Source: Aminicenans sp964648465
GTDB lineage: Bacteria; Acidobacteriota; Aminicenantia; Aminicenantales; Aminicenantaceae
DNA length: 10,265 nt
NCBI GenBank assembly: GCA_964648465.1
Contig: CAZYMU010000056.1
Coordinates: forward strand, 1 to 10,265
Direction of reading: 5' to 3'
Shown: in pieces, positions 6,624-10,265 of the stretch
Layout of the letters: each line of letters starts with the position of its first letter
How positions within the stretch are numbered: the stretch's first letter is position 1
Made by a program: the position numbers and the translations under genes
The notes under the pieces: model-generated
What the model was told of the DNA's origin: nothing
The model's database searches: none
Seen by the model: the letters and a program-made list of their open reading frames with translations, nothing else

Positions 6624-7520
6624 ATGGGCATTTCAAAAGTTTTCATTATCAGAGGAAAAGGAATCCTGAATCAATATGGGGACGTATACAAAAAAAAATT
6701 GGCACATATGTTCAGCCAAGGATTCAGTGCCCTGACAGGCGAGAAGACCCCTGGAGAATGCATAAGTTTGAACTTCAATATAAAAGACAAAATTGGAATA
6801 AAAATAAATACACTCAGCGGTAGACTGCTCTCAACACGTCCTGAAGTCTCATTATCTTTAGCCAATTTACTCTCGGATAATAACATCCAGAAGAAAAACA
6901 TATTTATCTGGGACCGAACTAATCACGAATTGAGAGATGTAGGATATCGATTAAGCATAGACAAAAGAAGCATTAAAATCCTCGGAACAGACACTCAGGA
7001 AGTTGGTTATAATCCTGAACTTATCTCTCATCTCAATATTGGAAGTCGCTTTTCAAAAATTCAAGCAAACTTCATAACAGCATCCATCAGTCTTGCCATT
7101 TTGAAAGATCACGGCCTGGCAGGTGTGACAGCCGGGATGAAAAATTATTTCGGAGCTATTCATAATCCAAATAAATACCATGATACAAACTGTAATCCCT
7201 ATATTGCCGAACTTTTTGATACAGCATTAATCAGGAAAAAACACAAAATAACAATTCTTGACGCGCTTATTGTTCAATATCATAGAGGACCTTCATACCA
7301 TGCCAGATGGGCTGAAAAATATGGAGCTCTTATTTTCAGCTTCGATCCAGTTGCGGCAGATTTTGCAGGATGGCATTTAATAGAAAAACTCAGAGCCAGA
7401 AAAGGACTTCCTTCCCTGGCAGAGGAAAGAAGAGAACCTGTCTATCTAAAAACAGCCGAAAGAATGGGCCTGGGAAAGGCAAATTTAAATGAGGTTAAAA
7501 TTATTGAAAGTGAAGTATAA
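6624..7520 (+). CDS. DUF362 domain protein
   Basis: A 298-residue protein of the DUF362 family. Signatures are IGIKINTLSGRLLSTRPE at 57-74, IFIWDRT at 93-99, KDHGLAGVTAGMKN at 161-174, FGAIHNPNKYH at 176-186, NCNPYIAEL at 189-197, ILDAL at 211-215 and DPVAAD at 241-246. Some DUF362 proteins carry a ferredoxin-like Fe-S domain, but no CxxC clusters exist here and only two cysteines (46, 190) are seen. The biochemical role is unknown. There is no export signal, although I recall close relatives having a twin-arginine leader. The ATG at 6624 is fixed by an in-frame stop at 6618-6620, and no Shine-Dalgarno is visible. An A9 run at 6690-6698 lies near the 5' end. It is first in a plus-strand run, 42 bases before the radical SAM gene, so a shared pathway is likely. 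Confidence 0.87.
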   Translation: MGISKVFIIRGKGILNQYGDVYKKKLAHMFSQGFSALTGEKTPGECISLNFNIKDKIGIKINTLSGRLLSTRPEVSLSLANLLSDNNIQKKNIFIWDRTNHELRDVGYRLSIDKRSIKILGTDTQEVGYNPELISHLNIGSRFSKIQANFITASISLAILKDHGLAGVTAGMKNYFGAIHNPNKYHDTNCNPYIAELFDTALIRKKHKITILDALIVQYHRGPSYHARWAEKYGALIFSFDPVAADFAGWHLIEKLRARKGLPSLAEERREPVYLKTAERMGLGKANLNEVKIIESEV

Positions 7521-7562
7521 TAATCACATGGTAAAAATAATTTTCATCTGGATTATTAAATA

Positions 7563-8684
7563 ATGAAAAGACGACAATTTTTAAAGGCCACCGGGGGAGC
7601 CGGTATCTTGGCTGGCACCAATCTGACAGCAGTTCTCACGAACCTCTATGCTTTTGGCCAGAAAGCTAATCTCTCCAAGGTCGAAGCCCGTTTTTATAAA
7701 AAGCTTCCTGACAGGGAGATAGAATGCACTCTTTGCCCACGCTTCTGTAAACTAAGCGACAAAGAAAGGGGATACTGCGGCGTCAGGGAAAACATGGGGG
7801 GAACATATTACACTTTAGTCTATGGAAAAGCCTGCTCCATTCATGTTGATCCTATAGAAAAAAAGCCCTTGTTCCATTTTCTCCCAAACAGCCAAACACT
7901 TTCTATAGCTACTGCCGGGTGTAATGTAAATTGCAAATTCTGCCAAAACTGGGAAATATCCCAGGTAAGGCCTGAACAAATTAATCATGTTGACTTCCCC
8001 CCTACTTCAGTCGTGAAATCCGCCCAAGCAAATAAATGCCCAATAATCGCTTATACTTATTCAGAACCCATTGTTTTTTACGAATACATGTATGATACTT
8101 CTCAGCAAGCCCGAAAAAAGGGAATTAAAAATGTCGTTATTACTGGCGGGCATATAAACCCCACACCTCTAAAGGAATTGATACAAGTTGTAGATGCAAT
8201 AAAGATCGACCTAAAAAGCTTTTCTCAGGATTTTTACACAAACTATGTGAGAGGAAAGCTGCAGCCGGTTCTTGATGCAATAAAAATAGTAGCAAACAGC
8301 ACAATCTGGCTGGAAATCGTATATCTCGTTATTCCAACTCTCAACGACAGTCCTGAAGAAATCAGGAGTATGTGCAAATGGATACTACAAGAGATTGGAC
8401 CCGATGTACCGCTTCATTTTTCCAGGTTCCATCCTATGTATCTCTTGAAAAATCTCCCACCCACTCCTATTTCCACGCTTGAAAGGGCTCGAAACATCGC
8501 TATTAACGAAGGAATTCACTACGTTTATATCGGAAATGTGCCAGGGCACAAAGCAGAAAATACATACTGTCCAAAGTGCAAAAATATCCTTATAAAGCGA
8601 GTGGGGTATCAGATACAAATAAACAATCTAAATAATGGAAAATGCAAATTTTGTAATAATCCTATCCCTGGAATCTGGTCTTGA
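7563..8684 (+). CDS. amrS: AmmeMemoRadiSam-type radical SAM enzyme with twin-arginine signal
   Basis: A 373-residue radical SAM protein. The N-terminus MKRRQFLKATGG followed by a weakly hydrophobic stretch to about residue 31 is a twin-arginine signal. An N-terminal cysteine group CTLCPRFC (55-62) plus C72 precedes the radical SAM cluster C120-x3-C124-x2-C127, which should bind a 4Fe-4S and S-adenosylmethionine. YTYSEPIVFYEY at 164-175, VVITGGHINP at 191-200 and IKIDLKS at 213-219 are typical of the AmmeMemoRadiSam radical SAM family. Four cysteines at 336, 339, 361 and 364 form a C-terminal zinc-ribbon-like end, also usual. Partner genes for the Memo and AMMECR1 proteins are not in the window. 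An in-frame stop at 7557-7559 fixes the ATG at 7563; no Shine-Dalgarno is seen. The substrate is unknown, and export of such an enzyme is odd. Confidence 0.88.
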   Translation: MKRRQFLKATGGAGILAGTNLTAVLTNLYAFGQKANLSKVEARFYKKLPDREIECTLCPRFCKLSDKERGYCGVRENMGGTYYTLVYGKACSIHVDPIEKKPLFHFLPNSQTLSIATAGCNVNCKFCQNWEISQVRPEQINHVDFPPTSVVKSAQANKCPIIAYTYSEPIVFYEYMYDTSQQARKKGIKNVVITGGHINPTPLKELIQVVDAIKIDLKSFSQDFYTNYVRGKLQPVLDAIKIVANSTIWLEIVYLVIPTLNDSPEEIRSMCKWILQEIGPDVPLHFSRFHPMYLLKNLPPTPISTLERARNIAINEGIHYVYIGNVPGHKAENTYCPKCKNILIKRVGYQIQINNLNNGKCKFCNNPIPGIWS

Positions 8685-10265
8685 TTAATTTTCTACCTCC
8701 TTTTCTCCTGGGTTTTCTTGCCCTTTCATTTCAAACTCTTCTTCTTAGAGAATTTTCAGTTCATTTTTACGGGAATGAAATCACTTTCGGTCTGCTTCTT
8801 GCGGCCTGGCTCCTTTGGAGCGGAGTAGGAAGCATATCTTCAAAAAAATTCAAGTTTAATACTTCAAGATTTCCTCAAATTTATTATGTTATCATTATTC
8901 TATTTTCTCTATGCCTTATTAGTCTGAGATTTTCACGCTTTCCACTTAAGATTTTGCCTGGGGAGATCGTAGGAACAATTCCGGTTTTGATCTTCTCATT
9001 GGCTCTTGCCTTTTTTATAAGCTTCCCCATAGGAATACTCTTTGTATTCAACATCCATTTCCTAAAGGGGAATCTGCCTCAAGTTTATCTTCTCGAGGCC
9101 CTTGGCTCTTCAATTGCAGGTATAATTGTCTATTTTCTTTTAATACCATTTTTTTCTAACTGGCAGGCTACTGCCATAGTCGGAATATTTATCTCCTTAA
9201 TTGCCTTCTTTACATTTGGAGGGAGAAAACACAAGATTGTATTTTCCTTAACACTTGCCTTCCTGGCATTTTTTTATCTATACGATCTCCCAACCCAAAA
9301 ATTTTATTGGAAGCCTTTCAACCTTATCCAGAGTAAAGACACTCCCTATGGAAAACTTCAAATCATCAAAACAGAAGAACAGATATCTCTTTATAATAAC
9401 AATCTCATGGTCTATTCTTATCCTGATCTTGCATCTTCTGAAGAATCTGTTCACTTTGCACTTCTCCAAAACCCTAGGGCAAAAAAAGCTCTTCTCATCG
9501 GAGGAGGTGCAGGGGGAAGTTTAAGGCAGGCCTTAAAATATCAACTGGAAGAAATAGATTATATTGAACTTGATCCTGAAATTATCCGCTTCTCTCTTCA
9601 ACATCTCCCTGCATCAGAACAAGAAATTTTTCAAAACAGGAGAATACATATTTTTTATCAAGATGGAAGAGCTTTTTTAAACAGCACAAAAAAAATATAT
9701 GATATCATAATTCTCAGCCTGCCGGAACCAGCAACAGCTCAGATAAACCGCTTCTATACAGAGGAATTCTTTCAAAAAATTAAAGAACGGCTGACAAAAC
9801 AAGGCATATTTTCTTTCCGTATACCTTCTGCTGAGAACTATATCAGCGTGGAGCTTCAAGACTTTCTTGCCTCTCTTTACTTTACACTCAAAGAAGTGTT
9901 TCCCTTTATTGAAATCGTACCTGGGGACACTAATATTTTCCTTGCGTCCTTTCATCCTCTTTTTCTAGAGTACGAAGAGATCAGCCGGAGAATAGAAAAT
10001 TTAAACCTCCATAATATTTATGTCAGCCCACAACTTCTCATATCACGGCTCAACAAGCTTAGAGTGAAATACTTAAAAGAAAAAATCACTTCAGGGAAAA
10101 AAACAATAAATCATGACCTGGCCCCAGTCAGCTATTTTTATAATTCTGTACTCTGGAGCACTCACTTTAGAGGACTAGAAGCAAAGGCATTTTCTTTCTT
10201 CTCAAAAATAAGCACTTTCTGGTTATTGGATTTTCCCCTGCTCTTGTTCCTGATTTCACTTTTTA
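8681..10265 (+). CDS. Polytopic membrane protein with spermidine-synthase-like domain (partial)
   Basis: An open frame of 528 codons that continues past the window. The start is TTG at 8681, overlapping the radical SAM stop by four bases (TTGA); the nearest upstream in-frame stop is at 8657-8659 and no ATG lies between. GGAA at 8670-8673 may serve as ribosome binding site. Membrane segments lie near residues 4-22, 34-51, 67-82, 97-125, 134-157, 161-179 and 185-201. A soluble Rossmann domain of the spermine/spermidine synthase type follows (about 205-450), and a further hydrophobic segment begins near 513. The SAM-binding features are LLIGGGAGGSLRQAL (271-285), YIELDPEII (294-302) and QDGRAFL (327-333). 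In true spermidine synthases the loop reads GGGDGG and the catalytic stretch DxxDP; here they read GGGAGG and ILSLPEP (344-350). Aminopropyl transfer to putrescine is therefore doubtful. Translational coupling implies joint work with the radical SAM protein. Confidence 0.85.
   Translation, partial: MINFLPPFLLGFLALSFQTLLLREFSVHFYGNEITFGLLLAAWLLWSGVGSISSKKFKFNTSRFPQIYYVIIILFSLCLISLRFSRFPLKILPGEIVGTIPVLIFSLALAFFISFPIGILFVFNIHFLKGNLPQVYLLEALGSSIAGIIVYFLLIPFFSNWQATAIVGIFISLIAFFTFGGRKHKIVFSLTLAFLAFFYLYDLPTQKFYWKPFNLIQSKDTPYGKLQIIKTEEQISLYNNNLMVYSYPDLASSEESVHFALLQNPRAKKALLIGGGAGGSLRQALKYQLEEIDYIELDPEIIRFSLQHLPASEQEIFQNRRIHIFYQDGRAFLNSTKKIYDIIILSLPEPATAQINRFYTEEFFQKIKERLTKQGIFSFRIPSAENYISVELQDFLASLYFTLKEVFPFIEIVPGDTNIFLASFHPLFLEYEEISRRIENLNLHNIYVSPQLLISRLNKLRVKYLKEKITSGKKTINHDLAPVSYFYNSVLWSTHFRGLEAKAFSFFSKISTFWLLDFPLLLFLISLF

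Noticed and set aside
9255..9955. Open frames of 89 (plus) and 92 (minus) codons
   Set aside because: Both are shadows inside the continuous membrane / spermidine-synthase-like frame that starts at 8681.

Overview
The window holds seven complete genes and one gene that runs off the right edge, in an AT-rich sequence typical of an uncultured Gram-negative bacterium. A twin-arginine export signal, a Sec signal peptide and a large hybrid kinase point to a diderm lifestyle. The DUF6599, DUF362 and AmmeMemoRadiSam-type families together suggest a deep-branching anaerobe-like lineage (Aminicenantes, Omnitrophota or similar), but no gene here fixes the taxonomy.

Left edge (1-358): no gene can be supported. 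The first 240 bases are richer in G+C and strongly G-biased compared with everything to the right, and are followed by two short tandem duplications. This may be the end of a mobile element or of a structured RNA lying outside the window.

Region 359-1375 (minus): an AI-2E family membrane permease, divergent from the signalling operon. The shared spacer carries a good sigma70-like promoter for the signalling operon, a C9 tract and a small inverted repeat.

Region 1575-5560 (plus): a tight three-gene phosphorelay. It encodes a receiver-GGDEF diguanylate cyclase, a soluble GAF-PAS-HisKA-HATPase hybrid kinase with two receivers, and a free-standing Hpt protein. Read together, phosphate can pass from the kinase His to its receivers, then to the Hpt His and to the cyclase receiver, so the likely output is cyclic di-GMP.

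Region 5538-10265: a secreted DUF6599 protein on the minus strand is divergent from a plus-strand run. That run is a DUF362 protein, a radical SAM enzyme of the AmmeMemoRadiSam family with a twin-arginine signal, and a polytopic membrane protein with a spermidine-synthase-like domain (partial, TTG start, 4-base overlap with the preceding stop). The divergent spacer holds a strong promoter for DUF6599 and a perfect 9-bp inverted repeat that could co-regulate both sides. The exported radical SAM protein, the membrane SAM-fold protein whose usual aminopropyltransferase acidic residues are replaced, and two family-of-unknown-function partners form the best candidate for an undescribed system. Its substrate cannot be read from the sequence.
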